DNA of 64,000 nucleotides from Cyanobacteria bacterium SZAS-4 (GCA_018266255.1 JAFEAT010000009.1:1-64000); one strand, 5' to 3'. Numbered from the stretch's first letter, positions 1-9,489 are shown. Numbers and translations: made by a program. The notes: generated by a model from the letters alone, not told the origin.

Positions 1-582
1 CTTCTCCGGTGGCGGACAAGTCGGCTTCGGTTTCTCATTGCACATCGGCGGAATTTCGATGTAACCTTTCTCGTCATCACAACCGCAGAAAATACGCTTC
101 CAAAACTGATCGGTGAGCATTTCGACATCTGCAGCGCAAGGAAGTCTATAAGTACGACCTTTTGAAAACGTCGGCTCGATAATTTGATCGCCAAAATCAG
201 TTGGTATCACATCTGGTGTGATTTTATTCAGTTCGCATATAGCCGCAAGAGGATAATGCCCACCATACACAGCGGTGGCCAGTTCTCGCATTGTTACGCC
301 ATCAAATATCTGAACAGGAAGAGCACGCTCTAACATAGCGGTGCGGTCAACGTGCGCATCATTTGAATTTAAAGCACCAAAATATTCTAAAAATGTCTCA
401 TTGATCCGCAGAGGCTGAACTTCGCCTACTTGCTCTGAATAAACACCTCTGTCGACCACTGAACTACGGTTGTTGTACGTATCAATAGCTGAACCATGAC
501 CGACATCATCTATTGAAGATCTTCCAAACATTGATATGAAGACATCGGCATTAGCTTGAGAATCAGAACGTATATCCGACAT
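1..582 (-). CDS. Partial protein with LysM-like segment, C-terminus beyond left edge
   Basis: An ATG at 580-582 opens a frame that stays open for 194 codons to the window edge, so only the N-terminal part is visible. The first 90 or so residues are polar, with no signal peptide or membrane segment. Residues about 100-155 (from VQIFDGVTMRELATAVYGG to the GRTYRLP stretch) have the spacing of a LysM or phage-tail-X type fold: a 'start-up' helix, AxxVYG, an N-x-I-x-x-D turn and a final 'RxYRLP'. The visible end is proline- and cysteine-rich (FCGCDDE, then KPKPTCPPPEK). The LysM reading is inference from this pattern. The next gene on this strand lies 229 bases upstream, so this is probably its own transcription unit. 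Confidence 0.6.
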   Translation of the reverse strand, partial: MSDIRSDSQANADVFISMFGRSSIDDVGHGSAIDTYNNRSSVVDRGVYSEQVGEVQPLRINETFLEYFGALNSNDAHVDRTAMLERALPVQIFDGVTMRELATAVYGGHYPLAAICELNKITPDVIPTDFGDQIIEPTFSKGRTYRLPCAADVEMLTDQFWKRIFCGCDDEKGYIEIPPMCNEKPKPTCPPPEK

Positions 583-763
583 GGTGAGGCCTCATTAACG
601 AAGTAGTGGCACAGGTCACGTGAATCAAGAACGTTAAGTCAAAACGTCCAAAAAAAATATTGCTATGCTTGTGATTTGCATATTGCCGGAATCAACACAG
701 CTCGTCTATGGTGCAGAGCCCAAATTATTTAATTCAGTCAGTGTGGCGCAGTTGACGCGAACG

Positions 764-797
764 GTGCCGCCTCCTTTTTGAAGTAAGGAAGCGGCAC
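764..797 (-). terminator. Stem-loop just past the BatD-like gene
   Basis: GTGCCGC at 764-770 pairs with GCGGCAC at 791-797, and an inner TCCTT/AAGGA extends the stem after one mismatch. It starts about 15 bases past the stop of the minus-strand operon, where a terminator is expected. No T-tract follows on either strand, so intrinsic termination is uncertain. Confidence 0.4.
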
Positions 798-811
798 GTT
801 CACAGCGCAGT

Positions 812-2092
812 TCATTCTCGCGGAATGAGCGTTTGCAACCGCGCTACGAGTTGCTTTGACTCATCTCCGTCGATGCAGACAGACCGCATGTCAGGGCTGT
901 AGAGTGCGCGATCACACACAGTCAAGATTGCGATAACACTGTCGCACCGTGTGTCGCTCATCATGCGCTCAGCCAATTCTTGTCGAGTCATCGCGAGAGC
1001 ATCTACGTAGTCCTGTACTAAGAACGTCCGCAAGGCGCGCTCAATCGCTCGAAGATCCTTAGCGTCGAATCCGCGCTCCGCATGCCCAACAATCGGCAGC
1101 AGAACACGCCAAGCAGCCTCGCGAGCACTGGGCACATAATTCGGCAAGCGACGCTTCAACCATATACGAACCTCATTTGCAAACGGCAGACCAATCAACA
1201 GGGCCGCTGCAAGAAGCAAAACATTGAGAATCCACGGGCGACGAACACCAGCTTCACTCACGTCACCGCTTAAGAGTTCCGTGCCACTATCCACTGTTGC
1301 AGAGTACGTCAGCAAGAAGTCTGGCGTGGTCAGAACTTTCCAACCAGCCTGCTCCGTCGCAACTCTGTAACGAAGGTCGAGGCTGAACGATACCGGAGCG
1401 GGTAGCATATTTTGCACCCGCACCTTTATCTGAAAAACATTCCGGCCGTTGACGATGCGTGGTGCAGAGATGGTGACTGGATTTTGTAGTGCAAGCGTTA
1501 ACGGAGAACGCCCCTGAAGTTTGAGCACACCCTGATTGAGCGACGTAAAATCGATGATGATTGTTGGGTCCGTCGAGATTGACAAGTCGACCTCAATCAC
1601 ATCACCGATTCGATTGCCGAATCGCGTCGAACTTGATACCACAACAGCGATCCTCGAGCGATCACAAATCTTGGCGCTGTTCTCTGATGGAATTGAGGGC
1701 GTTGCGGGGATGGTGCCACTGTATCCGCCCAAGACGATGTTGCTGCACGCGCGTTCACTGCCGCTTGAACCTGCGCCGCCGGAGACTGCAATGGTCGGTG
1801 TCACGGAAGGAGTAGGAGTGGGCGTGGCGCTGGGCGGAACAGGGGAGTTAGTCAATGCCACCCCTGTGCCTGCATAGGCTGTGCCAAGCATCTGCAAGGC
1901 GGCGTTCGCAGTGCCAACTAGCGATGACATGGTGGCAGTTGCATTAGCGAAAGTGGCAGTAGCTGTGGCTGTGGTTGGTGGTCCGACAGTGGCTACTGTA
2001 TCTGCAGGGGCAGCCGCAACCACGCCAGCCACGACAGTTACGACCACTACGACAATTAGCAGCCCTCTTGTGACTTTCGTGGTGAACATCAT
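812..2092 (-). CDS. BatD-like membrane protein of the MoxR/VWA operon
   Basis: This is the last gene of a six-gene operon. Its ATG overlaps the TGA of the DUF58 gene (ATGA). The 426-residue product has an N-terminal signal/anchor at about residues 10-28. Next come a long Ala/Thr-rich stretch and a proline-threonine linker (SATPTPTPSVTP), then a beta-rich extracytoplasmic region. A second membrane segment (WILNVLLLAAALLIG) sits at about 290-310, followed by a C-terminal helical cytoplasmic domain. Two-membrane-span proteins of this shape in MoxR/VWA operons are usually BatD or DUF4381-like. Sequence identity to BatD is not obvious, so the name rests on topology and context. The threonine/proline linker resembles those of secreted Chloroflexota proteins, which may be convergent. 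Confidence 0.6.
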   Translation of the reverse strand: MMFTTKVTRGLLIVVVVVTVVAGVVAAAPADTVATVGPPTTATATATFANATATMSSLVGTANAALQMLGTAYAGTGVALTNSPVPPSATPTPTPSVTPTIAVSGGAGSSGSERACSNIVLGGYSGTIPATPSIPSENSAKICDRSRIAVVVSSSTRFGNRIGDVIEVDLSISTDPTIIIDFTSLNQGVLKLQGRSPLTLALQNPVTISAPRIVNGRNVFQIKVRVQNMLPAPVSFSLDLRYRVATEQAGWKVLTTPDFLLTYSATVDSGTELLSGDVSEAGVRRPWILNVLLLAAALLIGLPFANEVRIWLKRRLPNYVPSAREAAWRVLLPIVGHAERGFDAKDLRAIERALRTFLVQDYVDALAMTRQELAERMMSDTRCDSVIAILTVCDRALYSPDMRSVCIDGDESKQLVARLQTLIPRE

Positions 2093-3066
2093 TCGGTCTC
2101 CCTTCTCTGGCTAAATCCGCCAAACAGTCGGCGCAAAATCTTGCTTGTCGAAGCGCGATCCATCTCCGTGCTGAGCACCGCCGTGAGTGCACCAGCATTG
2201 TTGAAGAAATCCAACATAGCACTGTGATGATTCCAAGCCTCAGACTTGAATTGTGCACGCGCTTTGTTGTTGAGCCAGATTGTACGATTTTCGCTACCAT
2301 TCAGGCTGCGCAGCTTGTAGAGTCCAAACCCGTTGGGTAATTCACGCTCACGCAAATCTTGCACCATGACAAAGCGCAAATCGTGCTTGGAACTTGCGAA
2401 CTTCAGAGCCTGTTTTTCTCGGTCGCTCAATGCACGGTATGCACAGATGAGAAAAACCAGACAGCGCTCACCTCTCGGTAGCATAGCAATGGCGCGCACC
2501 AAGCCGTTGCGATCACCATTAGCGCCACCATTAGTAACACCAGCATCGCCAACCGCACCACCGCTTCTCAGATCAGTCGCGTCGGTACGAATCATGCGGC
2601 TCAATCCAGTTGCGAGCGTATGCCGCGGGTTACCCGGCGGACTGTAGTAGACGACCCGGCTATCGTCGAATTGGATCAATGAGACAGTGTCTTGCGTTTT
2701 AAAAGTTGAGGTAAACGCAGAACCTACCACTTCAGCCGCGAGGTCACGCTTCGTCACACGTTGTGTGCCAAACAGCATATCCGTTCCCACCTGAACGAGA
2801 GCGAACACTTTGATAGGATGGAAATCACGATATCTGTTCACGACAATTTCTGAACCGGGCAATGACGATGTAGCCCAATCGATGTCGCGGAAATTATCTC
2901 CCGGTTCATATGGCGTTTGCGCGACAAACTCGACTCCACCAACGTCACGACGACTTCCTTTTCGGCTGCCCGACTGAGGATCGCCCGAGCGCCAGCGAAC
3001 GACGATCGGACATTCAACAATGCGAAGGCGAATATCTCTCAGCAATTGTTGCTCGACTTGATTCAT
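2089..3066 (-). CDS. DUF58 domain protein
   Basis: The 325-residue protein carries the DUF58 hallmark YEPGDNFRDIDWATSS, the usual 'GD-x-R-x-IDW' block, at about residues 55-70. The rest has a VWA-like fold. DUF58 proteins are almost always encoded beside MoxR ATPases and are thought to be their client or adaptor. An AAAGGAG ribosome site lies 6 bases before the ATG. The gene is preceded by moxR (88-base gap) and overlaps the BatD-like gene by 4 bases, which implies translational coupling. No signal peptide is seen, so it is probably cytoplasmic. Confidence 0.85.
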   Translation of the reverse strand: MNQVEQQLLRDIRLRIVECPIVVRWRSGDPQSGSRKGSRRDVGGVEFVAQTPYEPGDNFRDIDWATSSLPGSEIVVNRYRDFHPIKVFALVQVGTDMLFGTQRVTKRDLAAEVVGSAFTSTFKTQDTVSLIQFDDSRVVYYSPPGNPRHTLATGLSRMIRTDATDLRSGGAVGDAGVTNGGANGDRNGLVRAIAMLPRGERCLVFLICAYRALSDREKQALKFASSKHDLRFVMVQDLRERELPNGFGLYKLRSLNGSENRTIWLNNKARAQFKSEAWNHHSAMLDFFNNAGALTAVLSTEMDRASTSKILRRLFGGFSQRRETE

Positions 3067-3154
3067 CTGAATCGCTCCTTTCCTATGACAGTGGCAGAGA
3101 GGCGGAAAACAGCCTCTCTGCTCAATCTACGCGAATGCGAATACAGGACGACGT

Positions 3155-4174
3155 TTACTTGTCGATCACTGCTACTCGCTCGAGGATGAGGCGCACGAGT
3201 TCGTGCACGGTGAAACTGTCGATACTCGCCTCCGGTCGCATAATGACGCGCATCGGCAACGTATAGCGAAAAGCCTCTTTAATGTGCTTCGGCTCGATGT
3301 AATCGTCACCTTCGATCAGCACGAGTGCTGCTGCAATCATCAAGGTGGCAATCTCGCCTCGCGGCGACGGACCAACACCAACGAACCCACTTAGACGCTC
3401 CGCGTCATTACCATGCACCTCGTTGAAGAAGTCTGTGTTGGGGCGGGCGGCACGATTCAAATCCAGAATGTAGAGGAGTGCCTCAAGACTGGCACTTTGT
3501 GCGATGTCGAAGACTATGCTCTGTGCCTCTAAAATATCCTCGACAGTCATTACTTCTTTGACGTTCTTCGTCGCATCGAAAACACCGGCGAGGTCCGTGA
3601 GCATAGCAAGCTCATCGTCGCGGCTACCGTAGGTGATTTCGACTTGAGTCATGAAACGGTCTCGAAGCGCTTCTGGCAAAGGATTCACACCTTCGCTCTC
3701 AAGTGGATTTGCTGTCGCCAACACGGCGAAAAAGTCTGGCAGCTTGATGGCACCCACCTTTTCGACGTGGGTGATGGTGCCCTCTTGCATTGCCTCAAGT
3801 AAGGCTGCATGCGTGAGACCCAGACCACGCGAAATTTCGTCGATGAGAACGATGTTTGCATCGACGAGCGGACCCGGAATGAAGACATTCTTCTGCGTCG
3901 CTTGGTCGAACAACGGATAACCGACGATGTCGCGTGGACGCACATCGAACGTCATCTGAACGCGCCGCGCCACCGAATTGGCGATGGTCTTCTGGAGAAC
4001 CTTGACCAGAGTTGTTTTGGCAAGTCCGGGAGGTGACAGCAAGTAGGCATTGCCGCGACCGAGAATCGTGGCGACGATAATCTTCTTGCTTTCATGCTGC
4101 CCTTTGATAACGCCGAGCTGCTCGAAGAGAGCTTCGAGCTGCTGCTTCTGTTTGAGATACATACTGTTGCTCAT
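3155..4174 (-). CDS. MoxR-family AAA+ ATPase
   Basis: This is a 339-residue AAA+ protein of MoxR type. The Walker A is SPPGLAKTTLVK at about residues 45-57, with the family-typical AKT in place of GKT. The Walker B is IVLIDEISRG, followed by the conserved 'LLEAMQEGTITH' helix and 'FAVLATANPLESEGV' sensor region. MoxR ATPases act as chaperones that mature metal-dependent or VWA-containing complexes; here the VWA proteins encoded upstream are the natural clients. A TAGGAG ribosome site precedes the ATG. Unusually, moxR is fourth in the operon, whereas canonical Bat operons start with it. Confidence 0.9.
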   Translation of the reverse strand: MSNSMYLKQKQQLEALFEQLGVIKGQHESKKIIVATILGRGNAYLLSPPGLAKTTLVKVLQKTIANSVARRVQMTFDVRPRDIVGYPLFDQATQKNVFIPGPLVDANIVLIDEISRGLGLTHAALLEAMQEGTITHVEKVGAIKLPDFFAVLATANPLESEGVNPLPEALRDRFMTQVEITYGSRDDELAMLTDLAGVFDATKNVKEVMTVEDILEAQSIVFDIAQSASLEALLYILDLNRAARPNTDFFNEVHGNDAERLSGFVGVGPSPRGEIATLMIAAALVLIEGDDYIEPKHIKEAFRYTLPMRVIMRPEASIDSFTVHELVRLILERVAVIDK

Positions 4175-4283
4175 GATCGCTCCTATCTAGCCGGCTTCCA
4201 CCGGAATTTTGATTTAGAAAGCAGACCCTGCAAGATTGACACCACATGTAGTGCACAAATTGCAATGCGCCGAGGTCGGTGCG

Positions 4284-5342
4284 CTACCCCCGGCGCACCG
4301 ACAATCCACGCAGTCGTATGATTGCAATTAGCATCAGCGCCAACGCTACAGGGATGTAGAAAAGATTGGCTCGCTCTTGCACCGTATGCGAACCAGCTAG
4401 TTGCACTGCCCAACTTTCATCGAGCAGCCCAGCAGTGATTTGAATGAATTGCCCATTCATCATGGTCGACAACTGCCGCAGCGCTTGCTCATTCAGTGCA
4501 ACCATGATTGGCTTACCGTTCTCGTCTACGGCATAGTGCGGCTCACCTTCTGACCAGAACGGCACCCGCTGCGGCGCGGCAGATCCCACCCCGACGACAA
4601 CGAGCCGAATACCGCGCTCTTTGATTTGCTGCGCAATATCGACAAGGGCTTGAGGTTCGTCGGTAAACCCCCCATCGGAAAAGAGAACGATGACGCGTTG
4701 TTCATTTGACGTAGCGTCTTTGTCGAAAATCGCCAGCGCCGTCGAGAGACCAGCCGCTACATTAGAGCCTTCGCCTGGCGCATCGCCCACGGTGAACCAG
4801 TGCACCATCACCCATTGCAGCGCAGTGAAATCTGTCGTCAGGTTTGCCTGCTGAAAGCCGTTGCCCTTGTAGGTTGCCAGCCCCATCTTGTTGCCTGCTA
4901 TAGCCGGCATAATCTGGTTGATGATTACTGATTTGACCATGTCCAACCGAGAACCGTAAGCAGACTGAACCAGATTTGCGGGCAAGCCATCTTTGGGTGG
5001 CATCTGATCGCGGTAGTCCTCAGCGCGCATGCTGTTGGAGACATCGCTGACGATCACCACTTGCAGAGCACCACTGGAAGCCTGAATGGGAGCGTCGGGA
5101 ACGCTTGGTCCCGCGGCGGCGAATACAAGCAACGTGACGACAGCACACCATGACAGTGCTAAGAAACGCTCGCGCGCAAGCGAAAGACGTGGCGAGAATC
5201 TGTCAATCAAACGCTGCTCGCCATATTGCTCGCGAGCCCTACGACGCGAGCGAAAGTTGAAATGGTAAATCACCAACGTCAGTATCACCAGTGGCAAGCC
5301 GGCAGCTAGTGCCCCGGGCGTTGCGAAGGTAAGTTGGTTCAT
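4284..5342 (-). CDS. BatB-like membrane VWA protein
   Basis: The 352-residue protein has a first membrane segment at about residues 10-27, an arginine-rich cytoplasmic loop (FRSRRRAREQYG) and a second membrane segment at about 55-75. A von Willebrand A domain follows, with an intact metal site (DVSNS near residue 100, a later LFSDGG). It ends in a membrane anchor (LFYIPVALALMLIAIIRL). This matches BatA/BatB proteins, which expose the VWA domain outside the inner membrane. The gene starts 14 bases after the TPR gene stop and is followed by a 109-base gap before moxR. Confidence 0.8.
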   Translation of the reverse strand: MNQLTFATPGALAAGLPLVILTLVIYHFNFRSRRRAREQYGEQRLIDRFSPRLSLARERFLALSWCAVVTLLVFAAAGPSVPDAPIQASSGALQVVIVSDVSNSMRAEDYRDQMPPKDGLPANLVQSAYGSRLDMVKSVIINQIMPAIAGNKMGLATYKGNGFQQANLTTDFTALQWVMVHWFTVGDAPGEGSNVAAGLSTALAIFDKDATSNEQRVIVLFSDGGFTDEPQALVDIAQQIKERGIRLVVVGVGSAAPQRVPFWSEGEPHYAVDENGKPIMVALNEQALRQLSTMMNGQFIQITAGLLDESWAVQLAGSHTVQERANLFYIPVALALMLIAIIRLRGLSVRRG

Positions 5343-5356
5343 GGAGTCAACCCTTT

Positions 5357-5995
5357 CTACATATCATCGCCGCTGCTGTTTGCAGGGTTTGAACCGCCTG
5401 GCTGACCAGGCGTCGAATCTTGGCCTTTACCCGGATCATTTGACGGATCTCGTCCACTCGATTGCGGATCACCATCGTTAGGCGGACCGGAACTCTGAGA
5501 GGGCATCTGCATTTGGTCTTTGCTGGCTACGTACAGCAACTCAAGGTCGTACTTCACTACCATCGCAGCACGACGCAGTCGTTCAGCCGCAGACGAATCG
5601 AGAGCTTCGTAGTCATTGCCGGGGTTCAACTGCAAAGACTGGTTGAATGCGTGCACCGCCCGCGGTAGCTGACCAGCTTGCAAAAACAGTTTAGCCATTT
5701 GAAAGCCGGCTTGAGCAGACAGCCCACGGTCTGCGGCGGGATATACTAATCGCAACAACCACTGTGATTGCTGCTGCAACTGTTCGCTGTCATAGGCAGC
5801 TTGCGATTTGGTGAACAGCGAAACTGCCTGGTCGACATCTCCCTGTTGAGCGGCTAGAAGCCCTTGATTGTAGAGCAACGACTGGTCATCACTGTAGTGG
5901 CTAACAGTGATGGCAAGACGTAGGAGCAAAAACCCGAAAATCCAAGACAACAATACCCACTTCGACCGTTTGCGCATCAGCATATGCTTGATCAT
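5357..5995 (-). CDS. BatC-like TPR lipo/membrane protein
   Basis: I place the start at the ATG at 5993-5995 because GAAAGGA sits 7 bases before it; an earlier in-frame start would run into the upstream gene. The 212-residue product has an N-terminal membrane segment after basic residues (MLMRKRSKWVLLSWIFGFLL). Two or three TPR units follow (GLLAAQQGDVDQAVSLF, LFLQAGQLPRAVHAFNQSL). The tail is low-complexity, rich in proline, glycine, serine and aspartate. TPR proteins with such tails are the BatC component of Bat operons. The gene lies between the two VWA genes with gaps of 17 and 14 bases, so the three are one unit. Confidence 0.75.
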   Translation of the reverse strand: MIKHMLMRKRSKWVLLSWIFGFLLLRLAITVSHYSDDQSLLYNQGLLAAQQGDVDQAVSLFTKSQAAYDSEQLQQQSQWLLRLVYPAADRGLSAQAGFQMAKLFLQAGQLPRAVHAFNQSLQLNPGNDYEALDSSAAERLRRAAMVVKYDLELLYVASKDQMQMPSQSSGPPNDGDPQSSGRDPSNDPGKGQDSTPGQPGGSNPANSSGDDM

Positions 5996-6012
5996 CGTGA
6001 TGTCCTTTCTTT

Positions 6013-6987
6013 CTATGTGTCTTCGTGCATAACCGTGGCGATTATCAGATAGAGCGCGAGACAAACCAGCGCGGCACCGACAAAAATCAGATAGAAGTCC
6101 TGATGGAGTTCTCCGCCATCAACGAACGTCATCCCTTGTTCGATTTTGTCGATCTCGGCAAACGCCTCGATCATTGCCTCGGCATCATCGACCATAATGA
6201 CTTTGCCACCAACGTTTTCAACCAATGTGGCGAGGTCGTGAGACTTACTGGCGTCCCACCCGACACCGAGCACGTAAATCGAGATGTGCTCGCGCACCAG
6301 CTCGTTCTCCAATTCAATGCGCCGTTCGGACGCAATTGAATCCTCACCGTCAGTCACGATAATCACGATCTTGCCGGCAAGCGTTTCTGTTTCTCGAAGG
6401 TGAATGATGGAACCCTCGATTGCACCAACTTTCAAAATTCCAGTCGGACCAGAAAAGTTGGTGCCACCAGAAGAGTTTGGCTTAATCACGTCCAACATCC
6501 CTAAAAGATATTGGTGGTCAGACGTGAGCGGCCAGTCGTAGTAAATCTGGTCGTCGAACGTGAGCAGTGCAATGCGATCATCGGGGCGATGTTCGATGAA
6601 ATATCGCACCCCCGCTCTGGCAGCATCGGAAATCGACTGTGGACGCGGTTGTTGAGTGCCCGGAGTATTCGCACCATCCGACAAAGGCACTACGATTGGG
6701 TCATCCATCGAGCCCGAGTTATCGACGGTCAAAACGATATTGCGGGCCAGAACCGGTCGCTTTTCTGCCTGTGTGACCAGCTCTGGTTGACATAGCGCCA
6801 TAGCCAACATCACCCAAGCCAGAATGAAAGTGATGCTTGATATGCGCCCAGCAATGGGTACTCGCGACTTCATGTGCATTGACAGTTGCGAGTGTCCGAA
6901 CATCGAAACGCGTCGCCTGCTGTACATGCATGTAAGCACCAGCAATGCCAACGCAACTACTCCCCATTCGGGGTGCGTGAATCTCAT
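6013..6987 (-). CDS. BatA-like membrane VWA protein, first gene of operon
   Basis: The ATG at 6985-6987 is chosen because GGAGG lies 5 bases upstream; a TTG four codons earlier overlaps that site. The 324-residue protein starts with a membrane helix (WGVVALALLVLTCMY) and has a second at about residues 50-65. A VWA domain follows with a complete MIDAS (DNSGS, then TNFSG, then VTDGED). It ends with a third membrane helix (FYLIFVGAALVCLALYLII). It heads the six-gene minus-strand operon, so the promoter should lie in the 876-base gap upstream. Confidence 0.85.
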   Translation of the reverse strand: MRFTHPEWGVVALALLVLTCMYSRRRVSMFGHSQLSMHMKSRVPIAGRISSITFILAWVMLAMALCQPELVTQAEKRPVLARNIVLTVDNSGSMDDPIVVPLSDGANTPGTQQPRPQSISDAARAGVRYFIEHRPDDRIALLTFDDQIYYDWPLTSDHQYLLGMLDVIKPNSSGGTNFSGPTGILKVGAIEGSIIHLRETETLAGKIVIIVTDGEDSIASERRIELENELVREHISIYVLGVGWDASKSHDLATLVENVGGKVIMVDDAEAMIEAFAEIDKIEQGMTFVDGGELHQDFYLIFVGAALVCLALYLIIATVMHEDT

Positions 6988-7863
6988 CAGAGCCTCCAAT
7001 CACTAATGTCGAACGGTGCTAAATCACTTCAGTGAAAGTGAATTGACGTTTGCCGCCACGCCTTGTCAGCGTTTTAGATCGTGGATGTGCGATGTGTGGT
7101 CTATAGGGTGCCGCTTTTTAAAAGAGTTATGGAAGTGATACTTCAATCTAAAGAAATCATTGAGCAGTTCTCAAGTCGCCACCGAATTTAGTGTGAAGTG
7201 AATCTTTCGCGCAAGCGGAGCGAAGGCGTATGATTAAGTTGAGAGGCATGTCAAATCGTGCCCCCGTGGAGATTCTGAAAAATGGGTTCATATCCTAGCT
7301 CGCACAACCCGACCACATGATCTGACGTTAAACGAAAAATTCCTATCGCTTGGTTCGCGCTAACAATGGCAAACTACAACTCACTCGTAAAGAAAGAAAA
7401 CAACAACGACCGTTCAGCACCACTAGTAGTATCACCACAATGATCCGGTTGCCTTACTCAAATTTTCATAAACCAAATTCGCGAAACGTTGCACCGACAA
7501 AACTTGCGCAAGCTCAGTAAAGCGAAGATCTTATGCGCAACTAACTGGCTGTAGACCCTTCAGGGATTGTTATGGCGACCTTGAGAAAGCTACGTTGGGA
7601 TATATCCTCGCAACCATTTTAGACAAACGTAACCCACCAGCAAACCTATCACCATATTTCACAGCCCCTTTCTGATTGCCTCCCGGCAAACGCTGATACA
7701 CGTGTCAAATCGTCACTCTAGAGAAAGGTCGACCGACGGCAGAGTAACGAAATAGCGACCAAAGTTCAAGTTCCTTTGATAGTTCGAGTATCCGATGTCT
7801 TACGCCGATTGAATTCCGATCGGCGAAAAGCTATGTGGGCGTTTTGCTCACAAGGAGTGCAAC
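6988..7863. other. 876-base divergent intergenic region
   Basis: This gap separates the minus-strand VWA operon from the plus-strand S41 protease gene and should hold both promoters. No open frame in it has a ribosome site or recognisable product. I see a perfect 10-base palindrome (CTTGCGCAAG) at 7503-7512, a near-palindrome around ACACGTGT at about 7692-7706, and the stem-loop at 7803-7825. No convincing -35/-10 pair stood out. The length is unusual for this gene-dense window, so a small RNA cannot be excluded. Confidence 0.4.
7803..7825 (+). promoter_or_regulatory. Dyad/stem-loop upstream of S41 protease gene
   Basis: CGCCGAT at 7803-7809 pairs perfectly with ATCGGCG at 7819-7825 across a 9-base loop. 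It ends 38 bases before the GTG start of the protease gene, so it could be an operator or a 5-prime leader hairpin. This is position and symmetry only. Confidence 0.3.
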
Positions 7864-9405
7864 GTGAAGAGATTGATTGTTTCGCTTCTGAGCGTGCTGT
7901 TAATCTTGGGCAGCTCGCAGAGCCTCACCGGCGGTGCGCTGGAATCGAATCGCGCACCGGAAAATCTTGTCAACCCGGCGACGAACTGGTGGCCCCAGTC
8001 AGTTCAGAGCAACGCACAGCTTGTTGAACTGAGCCAGTATCTCAAGCTCCAATCTGGTATCGAAACCAGTGGTCTCATCACTGCTGATACGAATTCTGCA
8101 ATTACAGCCGAATCGACAGCAGCACCGAGCGCTGAAGCGACATCAGAACCGACCGCCGAAGCGACATCAGAACCGACCGCTGACGCGCCCGCCACCACCG
8201 CGACCGAAACAGCCGCTGCCCAAGCGCCGACAGCGCAGCAGCTGGAAGATGAATATGATGCGGTCTGGCAAATCGTCGCCTTCTCGTACTACAACCCTGA
8301 TGCGCTGACGAACTGGGGAAGCTGGCGACACAAGTTCGACGGTCAACTGACGACTGTGCCAGAACTGGAAACGGCTTTGCAAGAGATGGTGGCGAGCATC
8401 GGCGACCACTGGACGAGCTACACTCCACGCACGGATCTGCTCGCCAGCTGGCAGTCGCACCAAGCTGGTTACGTCGATCTGGGTCTCACCCTGCAACTGC
8501 AAAATGGTGCTTACCGCGTCTTCTACGTTCAGTACGGCAGCGCCGCATGGCTCGCCGACTTCCGTCGTGGTGACATCATCACCGAGATTGGTGGCACGCG
8601 CGTCACCAACAAGACGACCGAAGCTGAGGTGGAAGCGATGCTGTCACGCCAAGCCGGATCGAAGGTGACAATCGCCTACCAGCACGGCACAACCACCGAG
8701 CGCACGACACTGACCGCAATCGAAGCTCCGGCTGATGAAGTCGTGTCGCACCTCGACACAAACGGCATAGCCTACATCAGGCTGCCGAACTTCGAAGACA
8801 CGCAGTTGCTGCAAGATTTCTTCACGCAGCTACGCGCTCTCTACGACGATTCGGCCCCCCAGCACTTCAAAGCGATTGCGCTGGATTTGCGCGGAAACCC
8901 CGGTGGCAGGCTGGACGAGGCTCTAGATTTCGTTTCGGTGTTTTTGCCAGATGGCGTTGCTCTCAACGAGACGACTCGTTCGGGTCGCATGTTGACCACG
9001 TCGCAGTTGTTCTTGGAGCCGTCCACAATTGCCGGCTACAAGCCGAGCGAATTCGCAGCCTACCTGCAACGTGTACCGATGTTCGTGTTGATTGATGGCA
9101 CTACGGCTTCTGCCGCCGAGGTGACGACTGGTGCCCTCAAAGACAACGAGCGCGCCATCATCATCGGAACGACGACATTCGGCAAGGGTGTGGGCTACGT
9201 GCGGTTCGACCAGAACTCAGGACCATATCAGGTTCGCCCAGCTGGTGGTCTGCTACAAATCACAACACTGTCCTACCGCACACCAGACGGCGACGAAGTG
9301 CAGGGCTATGGCATTCACCCTGACATCGCCATTCAACAGCCACGCGCACACACAACAGACACACAATTAGAGCAGGCGCTGCGCTACATCAACGCACACG
9401 CATAG
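7864..9405 (+). CDS. Secreted S41 C-terminal processing peptidase with PDZ domain
   Basis: Translation starts at GTG 7864, with AAGGAG 6 bases upstream. The 513-residue protein has a signal peptide (KRLIVSLLSVLLILG) and a low-complexity linker at about 80-125 containing duplicated 'EATSEPTA' units. A helical cap, a PDZ domain at about 200-280 and the S41 core follow. The catalytic pair is visible: Ser416 in GTTASAAE and Lys441 in TTFGKG, exactly the 25-residue spacing of Prc/CtpA enzymes. The final segment (GYGIHPDIAI) is also typical. It should cleave C-terminal tails of proteins in the periplasm or outside. It leads a plus-strand trio with a transporter and an M16 peptidase. Local GC content is higher than in the right half of the window. 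Confidence 0.9.
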   Translation: MKRLIVSLLSVLLILGSSQSLTGGALESNRAPENLVNPATNWWPQSVQSNAQLVELSQYLKLQSGIETSGLITADTNSAITAESTAAPSAEATSEPTAEATSEPTADAPATTATETAAAQAPTAQQLEDEYDAVWQIVAFSYYNPDALTNWGSWRHKFDGQLTTVPELETALQEMVASIGDHWTSYTPRTDLLASWQSHQAGYVDLGLTLQLQNGAYRVFYVQYGSAAWLADFRRGDIITEIGGTRVTNKTTEAEVEAMLSRQAGSKVTIAYQHGTTTERTTLTAIEAPADEVVSHLDTNGIAYIRLPNFEDTQLLQDFFTQLRALYDDSAPQHFKAIALDLRGNPGGRLDEALDFVSVFLPDGVALNETTRSGRMLTTSQLFLEPSTIAGYKPSEFAAYLQRVPMFVLIDGTTASAAEVTTGALKDNERAIIIGTTTFGKGVGYVRFDQNSGPYQVRPAGGLLQITTLSYRTPDGDEVQGYGIHPDIAIQQPRAHTTDTQLEQALRYINAHA

Positions 9406-9431
9406 TTCTACCTTCCGTATCGCTTCTCAGG

Positions 9432-9455
9432 AGAGGCACTGAACCCGGTGCCTCT
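9432..9455 (+). terminator. Stem-loop between protease and transporter genes
   Basis: AGAGGCAC at 9432-9439 pairs perfectly with GTGCCTCT at 9448-9455 around an 8-base loop. The downstream sequence is TCTGCAGTTTC, not a clean T-tract. It lies in the 84-base gap between two co-directed genes, so it may attenuate rather than end transcription. Confidence 0.4.
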
Positions 9456-9489
9456 TCTGCAGTTTCATCCATAATAGAAGGAGAGTCAG

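Noticed and set aside
8102..8502. Long minus-strand open frames over the S41 protease gene
   Set aside because: They are antisense to a clearly coding region, have arginine/serine-rich shadow composition and no ribosome site.
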